This document shows, piece after piece, positions 17,869-27,186 of a DNA stretch of 64,000 bases; position 1 is the first letter of the stretch, and every line of letters starts with the position of its first letter. The translations under genes were made by a program, and so were the position numbers. The stretch lies in contig JBLILN010000008.1 of assembly GCA_047635695.1 (NCBI GenBank), positions 1 to 64,000 on the forward strand, given 5' to 3'. The DNA comes from UBA2136 sp047635695 (GTDB lineage Bacteria > Pseudomonadota > Alphaproteobacteria > UBA2136). The notes under the pieces are model-generated. The model saw only the letters and a list, made by a program, of their open reading frames with translations, made no database searches and was not told where the DNA came from.

Positions 17869-19149
17869 TTATCGCTCCCTTAAGGCACTGTCACGTGCTT
17901 TTAAAATAGGTTTAAGTATGTAGTCTAATACTGTTTTTTTACCCGTCACAATATTCACATCGGCCACTATGCCCGCAATAATGGGCAGCGGGTTTTCTGC
18001 CCGCCCTAAATAGTTTTTTTGTGTCCGAACTAAAATTTTATAAATAAGCTCATCTTTTTCATTACGCATAGAATCGACACTTATGCACTCAAGCTTGGCA
18101 TCCAGCCCACCATAAATAGCAAAGTCATAAGCCGAAATTTTAACCAAAGCATGTTGATCAGGCCTTAAAAAGGCAATATCTTGCGGTTTAACTTCCGCTT
18201 CAATTTTTAATGTGTCTTCCAGTGGAATAATTTCAACCAAATCCATACCTGGGCGCACAACACCGCCCACCGTATTCACGAGTATACGCTTAATAGTACC
18301 GCGCACAGGTGAGCGTAGCATTGTCCGATCAACCCTATCTATTGATGCTTTCATAACAGCACTCACACGTGCATATTCATCCTTTAAAATAGATAGTTCT
18401 TCAATGTTTTTCCGCTTAAATGTATTAATATATTCTTGTATGCGATCATAAAACTCTTCCTTTTCACCTCTGGCAAAAATAATCGAAAAATCCACGGCAT
18501 CAACCTCACGTTTGATGTCATTTAATTCGCGTTTCAATTTCAACATATCAACTTCAGAAACAATGCGGCTTTTTACCAAAGGCGCCGTCATACTTATTTC
18601 TTTTTCTAACAGCGCCATACCTGTTATCAGTTTATCTTTACTCTTTTTTAAGCCATCAATTTCTTCTTGTTTGCGGCGTGTTTTTTGCTTAAAAATTGTA
18701 ATGGTAGAGTCAACTTCATCTTGTTTTGCATAATAAAGCTTTGTTTCATTCACTACATATTTTTGTCCCTTCATTAAACATTCAGCAGAAAACTCAGGCC
18801 CCTCGCCTAACACTTCGGCATTCAAGCGCGCCATTTTTGCTTGCAAGCTATAATAATGCTCTTTATTTTCCTCAAAATGAGAGGCAAAACCTGTATCATC
18901 TATTAAAAGTAACATTTGCCCTTTTTCAACAATTTCATTTTCATTCACCAATATATTTTTAACAATGCCACCCACTAAATTCTGTACAATTTGTACCTGA
19001 GAAGAAGGAATGACACGGCCTGTACCATGGGTAATTTCGTCTACTGTTGCGTGTGAAGCCCAATAGAGAAAAACAACCATAAATGTAATAATAACAAACA
19101 GTAAAAAATTTGCTTGTTTTTGGGTGTCTTGCTTATAGGCATATGTCAT
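17869..19149 (-). CDS. T1SS membrane fusion protein, HlyD/LapC family
   Basis: A 426-residue periplasmic adaptor linking the ABC transporter to the TolC-like channel. It has a short cytoplasmic tail, one membrane span (about 15-36), a biotinyl-lipoyl-like segment (GTGRVIPSSQVQIVQNLVGG, then LLLIDDTGF), a long coiled coil (about 90-270) and a C-terminal beta domain with LRSPVRGTIK. The frame is intact. Its start overlaps the ABC gene stop as ATGA, so translation is coupled. Closest known roles are adhesin exporters such as LapC. Confidence 0.9.
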   Translation of the reverse strand: MTYAYKQDTQKQANFLLFVIITFMVVFLYWASHATVDEITHGTGRVIPSSQVQIVQNLVGGIVKNILVNENEIVEKGQMLLLIDDTGFASHFEENKEHYYSLQAKMARLNAEVLGEGPEFSAECLMKGQKYVVNETKLYYAKQDEVDSTITIFKQKTRRKQEEIDGLKKSKDKLITGMALLEKEISMTAPLVKSRIVSEVDMLKLKRELNDIKREVDAVDFSIIFARGEKEEFYDRIQEYINTFKRKNIEELSILKDEYARVSAVMKASIDRVDRTMLRSPVRGTIKRILVNTVGGVVRPGMDLVEIIPLEDTLKIEAEVKPQDIAFLRPDQHALVKISAYDFAIYGGLDAKLECISVDSMRNEKDELIYKILVRTQKNYLGRAENPLPIIAGIVADVNIVTGKKTVLDYILKPILKARDSALRER

Positions 19150-21313
19150 GCAAAACCCCCTCCATCATTATGGAGGATTTTCATCACAGAGACCTTATCG
19201 CCGTCGGCAACAACCTTACCATTATCAAGAACAATCAGCCTTTCAGCGATTGTTAGTAAGGCAATGCGATGAGAAACAATTAATAATGTTTTATCTGCCA
19301 CATAAGGTGAAAGCCTATTCAAGCATTCTAATTCGGCCTGAGAATCCATTGCACTGGTGGGCTCATCTAAAAAAATAAGAGGCGCGTTATGTACAAATGT
19401 ACGTGCCAGTGCTACCACTTGCTTTTGCCCACCTGAAAGCCCTTTACCCTGTTCACCTATCCACAATTCATAACCTTGTGGATGGCTATTTGCCAGTTTA
19501 TCTGCCCCAGACAGATGAGCAGCGCTTTTTAAATCTTCATCATTCAATTTGCTTTGTGCACCAAGTAAAATATTATCTCTTAATGTACCCGAAAACAAAA
19601 AAGGCTCTTGCGATAAATAACCAATTTGTTGTCTTAATGCAGAAGGATCTATTTGTCCTATTTCAACACCATCTAATAAAATTTGCCCACTATCAGGTTC
19701 ATAAAACCCCATCAATATTTTTAGCACTGTGCTTTTACCAGTACCTGTACGGCCAATAAGGCCTATCTTTTCCTTTGCTTTTATTTTAAAATTTACATTT
19801 TTTAAAGTCGCTATTTTATTCCCAGGATATGTAAAGGTGACATCAACAAATTCAAAAGCACCTGTTAGACCTTCACACTTGAGAAAGCTTTTATTCACAT
19901 GCCTTTCCACCTCTCCCTCGATGAGCCTATTCAAGCTTGAAAATGACGACAGTGACTGCTGTAAATGTGAAAGATAGGTAGCCATTTTTGTAAGAGGCGA
20001 AAGTGCCCGACTGGTTAAAATTGTACAGGCAATAAGCGCCCCGACACTCATTTCTTTTTCGACAATTTGTCCCACACCAATAATGACAACACTAATGGTT
20101 GTGAGTTGTTGAATAAGCACAGAAAAATTAACTGTGAGAGAAGATATAAAGCGTGATTTCAATTGTAATATCGCCGTAAAATCCACCGCTTTTTCCCAAC
20201 GTTTTTGAAAAGTATTTTGCGCGTTAATAGATTTTATCGTTTCAATACCATTAATATATTCAACAAGTAAGATACTTTTGTTCATGCGTTCGTTTAACTT
20301 TTTTTTGGCGACCATAGTTAAAGGCTTCTGGCTTAAAAAGCTCACTACAAAAACAAGGGGTATGGCCAACAAAGCTGGCATAACCACAGAGCCTCCCAAC
20401 ATATGAATAATAAACAAAAATAGCAGTATAAATGGTAAATCAATGGCATCAATAATAACACCCGATGTGAAAAATTCACGCAGGTGTTCAAACTCTTTAA
20501 CAGCATGCCCCAAGGCACCACTTTGTGCTGGTATCACTTTTAATTTTAGATTTAAAATTCGGGCAAATATCTTTGCACTTAAAGCTATATCTAAATAATT
20601 CCCGCACGATCTACAAAGTAAGTACGTAGTGTTTTTAAAATATAATCAAAGATAAAAACAATGATCACACCAACCGCTAAAACCCACAGTGTTTCCATGG
20701 CTTCGTTTGGTATAACACGGTCATAGACGTTCATAATAAATAAAGGGCTTGCCAATGCAAATAAATTTACAAACAAAGCACATAATGCCACACGCAATAA
20801 AAGGGGGCTGTTTTCTTGCAAGGCACTTTTATACCAAACATTTTTTATTTTTGGCTGTATAAAATCTTGTTGTCTTTTATCTTTCTCTAACTCTGAAAAC
20901 AGGACACATACACCGCTATAATTTTTGTATAATGCCTTTAGTTCTATTTGTTCCTCTTCTAAAATGTTATTTGGGTCAATAATATGTGCGTAATAGGCAT
21001 CGTAACTTTTTAAAACGCAAGGGCTTCCGTCATTTAAAATAAGTATGATCGGTAATTTTAGGAACGAAATACCCTTAAAATCTTCATCCATTACTTCAGC
21101 ATATAGGCCTAAATTTTCGGCAGCGCGTGGTAGTAGGTCGAGTGTCAGTTTATCGTCAACTTGAAGAGGTAGGGAATACAATGCACTATTCACATTCCCC
21201 AAAAGTGAGAGTTCTTTGGCTACAAGGAGCAGGCATTCAAGAAACAGGTCTTTACTCTCAGGGTAAGCACCCTGATTTTCCAACAAAGTTTGACTTTTCA
21301 CACTGCTTGACAA
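19146..21313 (-). pseudogene. T1SS ABC transporter (LapB-like) with C39-like domain, one frameshift
   Basis: The repaired product of about 722 residues has an N-terminal C39-like domain (about 20-140, no catalytic Cys, so it does not cleave its substrate), a six-span permease domain with the typical NVYDRVIPNEA loop, and an ATPase with Walker A GRTGTGKST, signature LSGGQ and Walker B LIFLDEPTSAMD. The frame breaks after YFVDRAG at 20599-20600; one added A gives GNYLDIALSAKIFARIL, exactly the family pattern. The first start is TTG 21313, because an in-frame TAA lies two codons upstream, preceded by a 12-codon frame beginning MAKSLS. It heads the HlyD-LapG-like-HD-GYP run. Confidence 0.85.
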
Positions 21314-21595
21314 GCCTTATACACCCTTTTTCTTTAAGCTTAAAGACTTTGCCATTGTACGTATAGAGATAAATTTAAATAATCATTTAAATTCAATAGC
21401 TTATAAACCACACATGGTAATAAAACCATATTCATCGCTTATTAGACAAACGATAAAAGTACAGTTATTTTTCTGTTTAAAAGCGCATAATAGGTATAAC
21501 AAAACACCTATTTACGGGGATGTCAGCATCCATAAAACATAGTTTATTCAACCGCTGCATAAATATATAGAGAGTAAAGAATTAGGAATAGCCCC

Positions 21596-24037
21596 ATGGA
21601 TGAACCCGTAATACTCACAGCACCTAAAGGTGATGATACATTTGTTATTACAGCCGCTGATATTGCGGCCAGTGATCAATATATTGCCACACTTGAAGAT
21701 GGGCAGACCGTCGACTTTGAAGATATTGATGTTTTGGATACGCAAGTCACCATGAGCGGTAATGACCTTGTTATGTTCTTTGCAGATGGTACGTCTCTTA
21801 TTTTACAAAACTTTATTGGTTTGGCCGTCAACGGATCATTTTTAGAGCTAAATTTCAATGGTGAAAGCACTGTTAATAGCGACTATTTTCTGCAAAGGAT
21901 CGACGCTTACTTTTCTAGATCTACGGCAGAAGATTCAACGACGATAACAACAGGTACCAATGCAGCCAGAGCCACTGTAGATGATGTTGAGATCCCCTTA
22001 AACGCTCTTCTTTCCCCCATAGAGAATTCACAACCTGAGCCTGAATCAGAACTTAAACTTAATCCAGAGCCAGTAGTTTCACCAGATTCCACACCTGATC
22101 CTGAACCAACAACTGAGCCTGAAAATATCGATACAAATGTGTGGGCGCGCCTCAGCAACGCCACCGACAATCAAACAACCGTCAATAGTGGCGATCACTA
22201 TAAATTAGAAACAACCTTACTGGGCCAAAACGAAACAGTCGCAGGTTCAGAAATGGATATAACAGGTGTTGGCGAAAATGCAGAAGTTAACTTTAGCTAT
22301 AACGATAAAAACACCTTAGATGCAAGCCTTATGTCGCCATGGAATAGCGTTAAAAATATCGAAATTTTTTCAAATCAAGCCGCCGATGTGACACTTGATA
22401 ACTTTGTACATACCAATGTCACCTTACGTGGCAATGACGACTCTCACGTCAATATAAACAATGCCAAACGCGGTGATATTCGCACAGGGTCAGGTGACGA
22501 TAGCGTTACCATAAACGCCTTTAGCAATAATGCGGGTTGGTCGAACAACTTTAACGTCATCAGCCGTGGCGGTGACGACGACATTAACCTTGCAGGCGAC
22601 AAAGGCCTCACTACTTTTACAGTGAAATCTGGCAAAGGAGATGACACTGTCACCATGACAAATGATGCCTATGCTTCAAGCACTGTGAGGCTTGGCAAAG
22701 GCGACGATATATTCATCGGTGGAGCAGGCGCTGACACTGTTAAAGGTGGTAAAGGGAACGATAGCATCGCAGGTGGTGGTGGCGATGATAAATTGTATGG
22801 CGGCAAAGGGGATGACACTTTAGTTGGTCATACAGGCATAGATACCATACGCGGCGGACGTGGCAACGATACCATTGAATTTGATGGCTTAGACAGTTTA
22901 ATTCATGGTGGTCGTGGCGCCGATACGTTGGCAACAACAGGCAGTGATCTTCATATTGACCTCGCCAATAACAACATCCGCCAAATCGAACATATTGACC
23001 TGACCAACATTGTCTCTACTCTGCATGTAACAGCGCAAGACATTGACCGCGTCAGTGAATTTGATGGCCTCTTTGTCGCAGGTGTAGCAGGTGCCAGTAT
23101 TACAGCGGGAGAATTTACAAACCGCGGTGAAAATGTCAATTATGACGATATTACTTACGCCACCTATTCAACGCTCACAGACGACAGCCCTATTCTCTTT
23201 ATTGAAATTGGTCTTTCTTTAAATGGTAATGATGTGGTTATAGACGTCCCCATACATGAAGGTAATGCAGAAATGACCTTCATTACAGAAGAAGCGGGCT
23301 ATAAAAATACAGTTGGATTTTATAATGTAACCGAGGACGGTAGTATCGTTAACGTTCATATAGGCTTCGACAATGCCTCGTTACAAGGCAAAGATCATAT
23401 TGATGCCGGTGATACAGCCGATATGGGGTCTTACACCCAAGGCGATGCGTTTGAGGTCTTTATTATTGCCAATGGTTACAATCACAACAATCAGTTCAAA
23501 AATATAGACACAGACGAAGGTACTTTCAGCTTTATAAACAGTGATGGTGACCCTGCAAATATTAACGACACAGGCCCTCTTTCCCTTATTCACAATGCCG
23601 AAAGTGGTGAGCAAACAACATTAAATGGTCATATATATCATACAGAAAATGAAAACTTAAATGACGATGGTGACGAGCATGCCATTGTGTCTTCCACAGA
23701 AGATGGTGACGGTATCCGTATTCACTTTGAAGACCTGCATAACCTAGGAGACCGTGACTACGATGATGTAGTCGTCGATATTCACCTAGACGGTGCCAGC
23801 GCGACAGTTGCAGGTGAAACGGTGAATGACAGTGGTGATGCAGAAAATGACTTTGGCATTATTGACCTTAGTGCTGTGGGTGGCGTAACAATTTTAAATG
23901 ATGACAATGACTTTGATGAAAATGAAGGCGATGATGACGACGGTAATAGCGACCTTCTTGAAATAAGCATTATTATGACGGACGATCATTATGACATGGC
24001 AGATGTTATAGACGATGACCCTAATGTTATGTTTTAA
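21596..24037 (+). CDS. RTX-type secreted protein/adhesin, probable T1SS substrate
   Basis: An 813-residue, strongly acidic protein with no N-terminal signal peptide. Residues 1-110 form a small domain with LVMFFADGTSLILQNF, similar in character to retention modules. A Pro/Glu linker runs about 140-182. About eleven calcium-binding nonapeptide repeats of GGxGxDxLx type lie between about 295 and 447, clearest at GGKGNDSIAGGGGDDKLY. The rest is beta-rich, ending in an Asp-rich tail and PNVMF, where T1SS signals lie. It is divergent from the ABC transporter with a 282-bp shared region. No TAAG/PAAG/AAAG cleavage motif is seen near the N-terminus. Confidence 0.85.
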   Translation: MDEPVILTAPKGDDTFVITAADIAASDQYIATLEDGQTVDFEDIDVLDTQVTMSGNDLVMFFADGTSLILQNFIGLAVNGSFLELNFNGESTVNSDYFLQRIDAYFSRSTAEDSTTITTGTNAARATVDDVEIPLNALLSPIENSQPEPESELKLNPEPVVSPDSTPDPEPTTEPENIDTNVWARLSNATDNQTTVNSGDHYKLETTLLGQNETVAGSEMDITGVGENAEVNFSYNDKNTLDASLMSPWNSVKNIEIFSNQAADVTLDNFVHTNVTLRGNDDSHVNINNAKRGDIRTGSGDDSVTINAFSNNAGWSNNFNVISRGGDDDINLAGDKGLTTFTVKSGKGDDTVTMTNDAYASSTVRLGKGDDIFIGGAGADTVKGGKGNDSIAGGGGDDKLYGGKGDDTLVGHTGIDTIRGGRGNDTIEFDGLDSLIHGGRGADTLATTGSDLHIDLANNNIRQIEHIDLTNIVSTLHVTAQDIDRVSEFDGLFVAGVAGASITAGEFTNRGENVNYDDITYATYSTLTDDSPILFIEIGLSLNGNDVVIDVPIHEGNAEMTFITEEAGYKNTVGFYNVTEDGSIVNVHIGFDNASLQGKDHIDAGDTADMGSYTQGDAFEVFIIANGYNHNNQFKNIDTDEGTFSFINSDGDPANINDTGPLSLIHNAESGEQTTLNGHIYHTENENLNDDGDEHAIVSSTEDGDGIRIHFEDLHNLGDRDYDDVVVDIHLDGASATVAGETVNDSGDAENDFGIIDLSAVGGVTILNDDNDFDENEGDDDDGNSDLLEISIIMTDDHYDMADVIDDDPNVMF

Positions 24038-24073
24038 ACTTCAATCACTCTAATTCATACCGTCCATCGTAAC

Positions 24074-25726
24074 CTAACGTTCGGACGGTTCTTTATTTTC
24101 ATACATTTCCTTGTCCGCCTTTTTCAACAAAGCGTCCATTGTGTCACCGTCTTCATAAGCCACTGCAAGGCCAAGGCTTGCACCCACAGAAATATCAATC
24201 TTTTCACTTTCAAGGTAAACGTCTTCTTCAATGATCGCTAAAATTTCAACCATCAATGCTTCCGATTCATTTCTATTGACATCACGTAGCATAATCACAA
24301 ATTCGTCACCACCAATTCGTGAGACAACTGCATTTGAGGAAAGGTCATTTTTCAAGCGGTTTGACACTTCTTTAAGGATGGTATCACCCGCTTCATGGCC
24401 ATAAGTGTCATTAATGGGCTTAAACTTATTCAAGTCAATAAACACCAAGCTAAAGGCCTCTTTGTTTGCTAAAGCACCTTCTACTGCTCCTGTTAAAGCG
24501 TCACGGTTTGGTAGGCCCGTTAAAGGGTCAACCGTGGCGATATTACGGTGATAATTACGTAGAATAGTACGGTATTTTGTCGCAGAGACATCAAAACTGA
24601 CATGCCCTTCCCCTTCAACAACTTTTTCAATATCTTTCACAGGCACACCAAGGCGTGTTGCCACAACCGTTAAATTATGGTCACAAAATCTCAGCGCTGT
24701 ATTGACCATGTCATAGTCATCATTGCTCGACTCCTTTTTAACAGCCTTCGCTTTGCGTTTTATATTTTGGTGGCGCATATACTCAATAAGAAACGCACCC
24801 ATAACAATAACAGCACCTGCTATCAAGTCTCTAGATGTAATACCTGAAATGTCTAAAAAACCAAATTTTGCGGCTAACCATTCCACAGCATAAGTAAAGA
24901 AGGGCAATGTGGATGAAACAGCCATAAAAGTCTCTGTTTTTGCTGTTTTAGTCGCATAAAAGAAGAAATACATCGCAATAGGCATAACCGTTAAACCAAG
25001 CACCAACGCAATAATAAATGTTGGCTTATAAGCAAAGTCTGCCAATTCGGGTAAACCTGAAATAATCGGAAAATCAAGTGCTACAGCACCGGCATTCGCC
25101 TTTAAAAAGGCAACACCCAAAGTCACCGCTAAGAAAACAAAACTGCTGACCAATAACACGTAACCAGCCACGCGTGAACGGGCACGCACTGTTTCAGCAC
25201 CGTTATTTTCAGGATGAATTTCACCAAGCATAGCTGTTGCCACACTTGTAAACGCCACAAAGAAAATACAAACAAGTGCTTGAATACGAATAGCTGGGTC
25301 AAGCCCTTCTGCAATATAATAAAGACCACCTAACACGAGTGACCCACCGATAATATCGCTTAGATGTAACTTACGACCAAAAAACATCCACGTGGCAATC
25401 AACGACATAATAACCGTTGTACGGTTTAAAAAATTCATTTCTGTGGTGGTGATATAAATTAAGGCAAACATTTGTGCAATGTTTAGTAAAACTTCAAAAA
25501 TACCATAAGCCCAAGTATGACCGCGCTTTAAAGTTGCCATACCGCCCGTACCTGGGCCTGCAACAACAATTAAAACAAAGGCGGCAACAAAAAGTGTGAA
25601 ACAAATGAAAACAGTAGGTTCAACTTTATATTCAACTGCCGCAAAACGGAAGGAAACGTCATGCAACGCCCAAAAAAACATCGTTATAAATGAAAGAATA
25701 AGCCCTTTTTTCTTATCAATAGCCAT
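24074..25726 (-). CDS. DMT/EamA-type membrane domain fused to GGDEF diguanylate cyclase
   Basis: A 550-residue protein. Residues 1-330 hold about ten membrane spans in the two-half arrangement of drug/metabolite (EamA) transporters. A cytoplasmic stretch about 340-385 looks helix-turn-helix-like (LTVVATRLGVPVKDIEK). Residues about 390-550 are a GGDEF domain with an intact catalytic GGDEF motif (near residue 470) and NDTYGHEAGD; no RxxD inhibitory site precedes it, so product inhibition is not expected. It converges with the RTX gene and is likely the local c-di-GMP source. Whether the membrane part transports or only senses is unknown. Confidence 0.88.
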   Translation of the reverse strand: MAIDKKKGLILSFITMFFWALHDVSFRFAAVEYKVEPTVFICFTLFVAAFVLIVVAGPGTGGMATLKRGHTWAYGIFEVLLNIAQMFALIYITTTEMNFLNRTTVIMSLIATWMFFGRKLHLSDIIGGSLVLGGLYYIAEGLDPAIRIQALVCIFFVAFTSVATAMLGEIHPENNGAETVRARSRVAGYVLLVSSFVFLAVTLGVAFLKANAGAVALDFPIISGLPELADFAYKPTFIIALVLGLTVMPIAMYFFFYATKTAKTETFMAVSSTLPFFTYAVEWLAAKFGFLDISGITSRDLIAGAVIVMGAFLIEYMRHQNIKRKAKAVKKESSNDDYDMVNTALRFCDHNLTVVATRLGVPVKDIEKVVEGEGHVSFDVSATKYRTILRNYHRNIATVDPLTGLPNRDALTGAVEGALANKEAFSLVFIDLNKFKPINDTYGHEAGDTILKEVSNRLKNDLSSNAVVSRIGGDEFVIMLRDVNRNESEALMVEILAIIEEDVYLESEKIDISVGASLGLAVAYEDGDTMDALLKKADKEMYENKEPSER

Positions 25727-25895
25727 TGGTATATTTTTTTACTTTTATTGTTTTCATTATATGTACATCATTTGTACGTGAGAAAAGCGTCAAAGTACAT
25801 AATTTCGCTTTATTATCTCATTAAACAGGTCTTTTTATCAGTATAGCCTGTCGCTTTTTTGTAGATTGAACATACAAAAAAAAACGGCTTCATGT

Positions 25896-26041
25896 ATTTA
25901 GCTTGGTAAAGTCTTTTTCAAGAGAACAATATACACCTTCGTCATAACCACACAGAAAAAGGTTGTTCTAGTGGTTATTTAGCTTGGTAGATGCTTTTTT
26001 AAGGCGCAATGTACACCTTCGTACATAAGCACACAGAAAAA
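25896..26041. repeat. Imperfect tandem direct repeat upstream of the EamA-GGDEF gene
   Basis: Two copies of about 66 bp (25896-25961 and 25977-26041; period 81 bp) share ATTTAGCTTGGTA, ACACCTTCGT and CACACAGAAAAAG blocks. They occupy most of the gene-free interval 25727-26053, upstream of the GGDEF gene on the minus strand. A duplicated promoter or regulator site is one reading; no coding frame is seen. Confidence 0.8.
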
Positions 26042-26053
26042 GTATATAACAAG

Positions 26054-26377
26054 TTAAATATAAAGTGCGAGGTAAGTCATCCAGCCAAAGATTACGTTAA
26101 TACTTAAAAATAACGCTGCATAATACAAAACCATTTCAGGTCGGCTGACCAGTAGATCTTTATTACGACCTTGAAGGCGGTCATTTTCTTGTTTTAATTG
26201 GCCAAGTTCTTGCGCTTGTCGCTCTAGGTCTGATTGACGACGAATACTCTCACGCTGATTAGCGCCATAATAGGGCGCTTGTTCGTCACGACACTCTTCC
26301 GCACGTTCTTTAATCATACGCAGTGGCGTTTGATTTGTTTTTAGTGCCAGTTTTTCTTGTTTTTTTAGTTGAGTCAT
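26054..26377 (-). CDS. Small coiled-coil membrane protein, unknown
   Basis: 107 residues: a charged N-terminal half, a coiled coil (about 45-75, LERQAQELGQLKQENDRLQG) and a C-terminal hydrophobic region (about 80-107) long enough for one or two spans. The ATG follows GGGAAAACC in a good position. I do not recognise the family. It is the gene immediately before the tandem repeat. Confidence 0.6.
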   Translation of the reverse strand: MTQLKKQEKLALKTNQTPLRMIKERAEECRDEQAPYYGANQRESIRRQSDLERQAQELGQLKQENDRLQGRNKDLLVSRPEMVLYYAALFLSINVIFGWMTYLALYI

Positions 26378-26483
26378 TGGTTTTCCCTCTATTCCATCAC
26401 TAATTACTTATATGGGGCAGAACAAGGGGCAACAATAAAAAGCTGACATCCACTAAAACATCTACCAGTAATGATTTTTAGAC

Positions 26484-26515
26484 ATAAAAAAACCGCCATA
26501 AGAGACGGTTTTTAT
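26484..26515. terminator. Intrinsic terminator after the 26524-27042 gene
   Basis: AAACCG / CGGTTT stem with a 10-nt loop, flanked by A and T runs. In the minus-strand transcript it is preceded by ATCGAA (26515-26520), four bases after the stop. Confidence 0.7.
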
Positions 26516-26523
26516 TCGATTTT

Positions 26524-27042
26524 TTAGTATTCAGCTTCCGATACTTGTGTTTCATGATTTTTCGCATCAATTGAAATTAATTTAATTAAACCCACCCATT
26601 GGCTCAGGCCATGTTTAATACGAAATGTTTCATATAATGTATCGTCATCCGAAAATTTCATTTTGGCAAATTTCCAGTAGCCATAATTTTCAGGATGTGG
26701 GATTTTTATCATTTGCGTGAGATCAATTTGAGCAAAAATATCAACACGTTGTTGACCTGTTAAAGCAAGAGCCCCTTGAAAAGATTCAACACCATGACAG
26801 TTTTGTTCCCCGCCAACAAGCAGCGGTGTTCTCAGAAAAGTATCGGCAAAGTCTTCTTCAAGCCCGAGGGTATTTTCTACAATATAAATATCGTTGTGAA
26901 TAGACACTTCTTTGAGGTTGAAACCAATGACATAGCGTTGGTCAAAAGTAATTGTGCCTTCATAAAAGACACCTTCATGTTCAATAACAATGATATGGTC
27001 CTTCTTTTGAAAGTCAGAAACGCCTACATAGAGTAAGTTCAT
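26524..27042 (-). CDS. Hypothetical cytoplasmic protein
   Basis: 172 residues, no signal peptide or membrane span, beta-rich N-terminal half (VIVIEHEGVFYEGTITFDQRYVIG). A strong AAGGAGA ribosome site precedes the ATG. No family recognised. It is a single-gene unit ending in its own terminator. Confidence 0.7.
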   Translation of the reverse strand: MNLLYVGVSDFQKKDHIIVIEHEGVFYEGTITFDQRYVIGFNLKEVSIHNDIYIVENTLGLEEDFADTFLRTPLLVGGEQNCHGVESFQGALALTGQQRVDIFAQIDLTQMIKIPHPENYGYWKFAKMKFSDDDTLYETFRIKHGLSQWVGLIKLISIDAKNHETQVSEAEY

Positions 27043-27186
27043 AATATTCTCCTTAAAGAGAAGCGTTATAAAAAGTGAAAAATGTTTCGATTTAGATTCA
27101 AGCCATTAAAACATAGAGGCCAACAGAAAACAACCTCATAAAAACCACCTATAAACAGGTAAAATAAAATGACTTAATATAAAGAA

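Noticed and set aside
21596..21960. Di-alanine site (TNAARAT) as a LapG cleavage site in the RTX protein
   Set aside because: Known LapG sites are TAAG/PAAG/AAAG-like; this lacks the following Gly and the LapG homologue lacks its catalytic residues.
22740..22940. Repeated GGTGGT/GGCGAT units as a DNA repeat array
   Set aside because: They encode the calcium-binding RTX nonapeptides and vary at third positions, so the repeat is at protein level.
26786..27036. Open frame on the plus strand opposite the 26524-27042 gene
   Set aside because: The minus-strand frame has a strong ribosome site and terminator; the opposite frame has neither.
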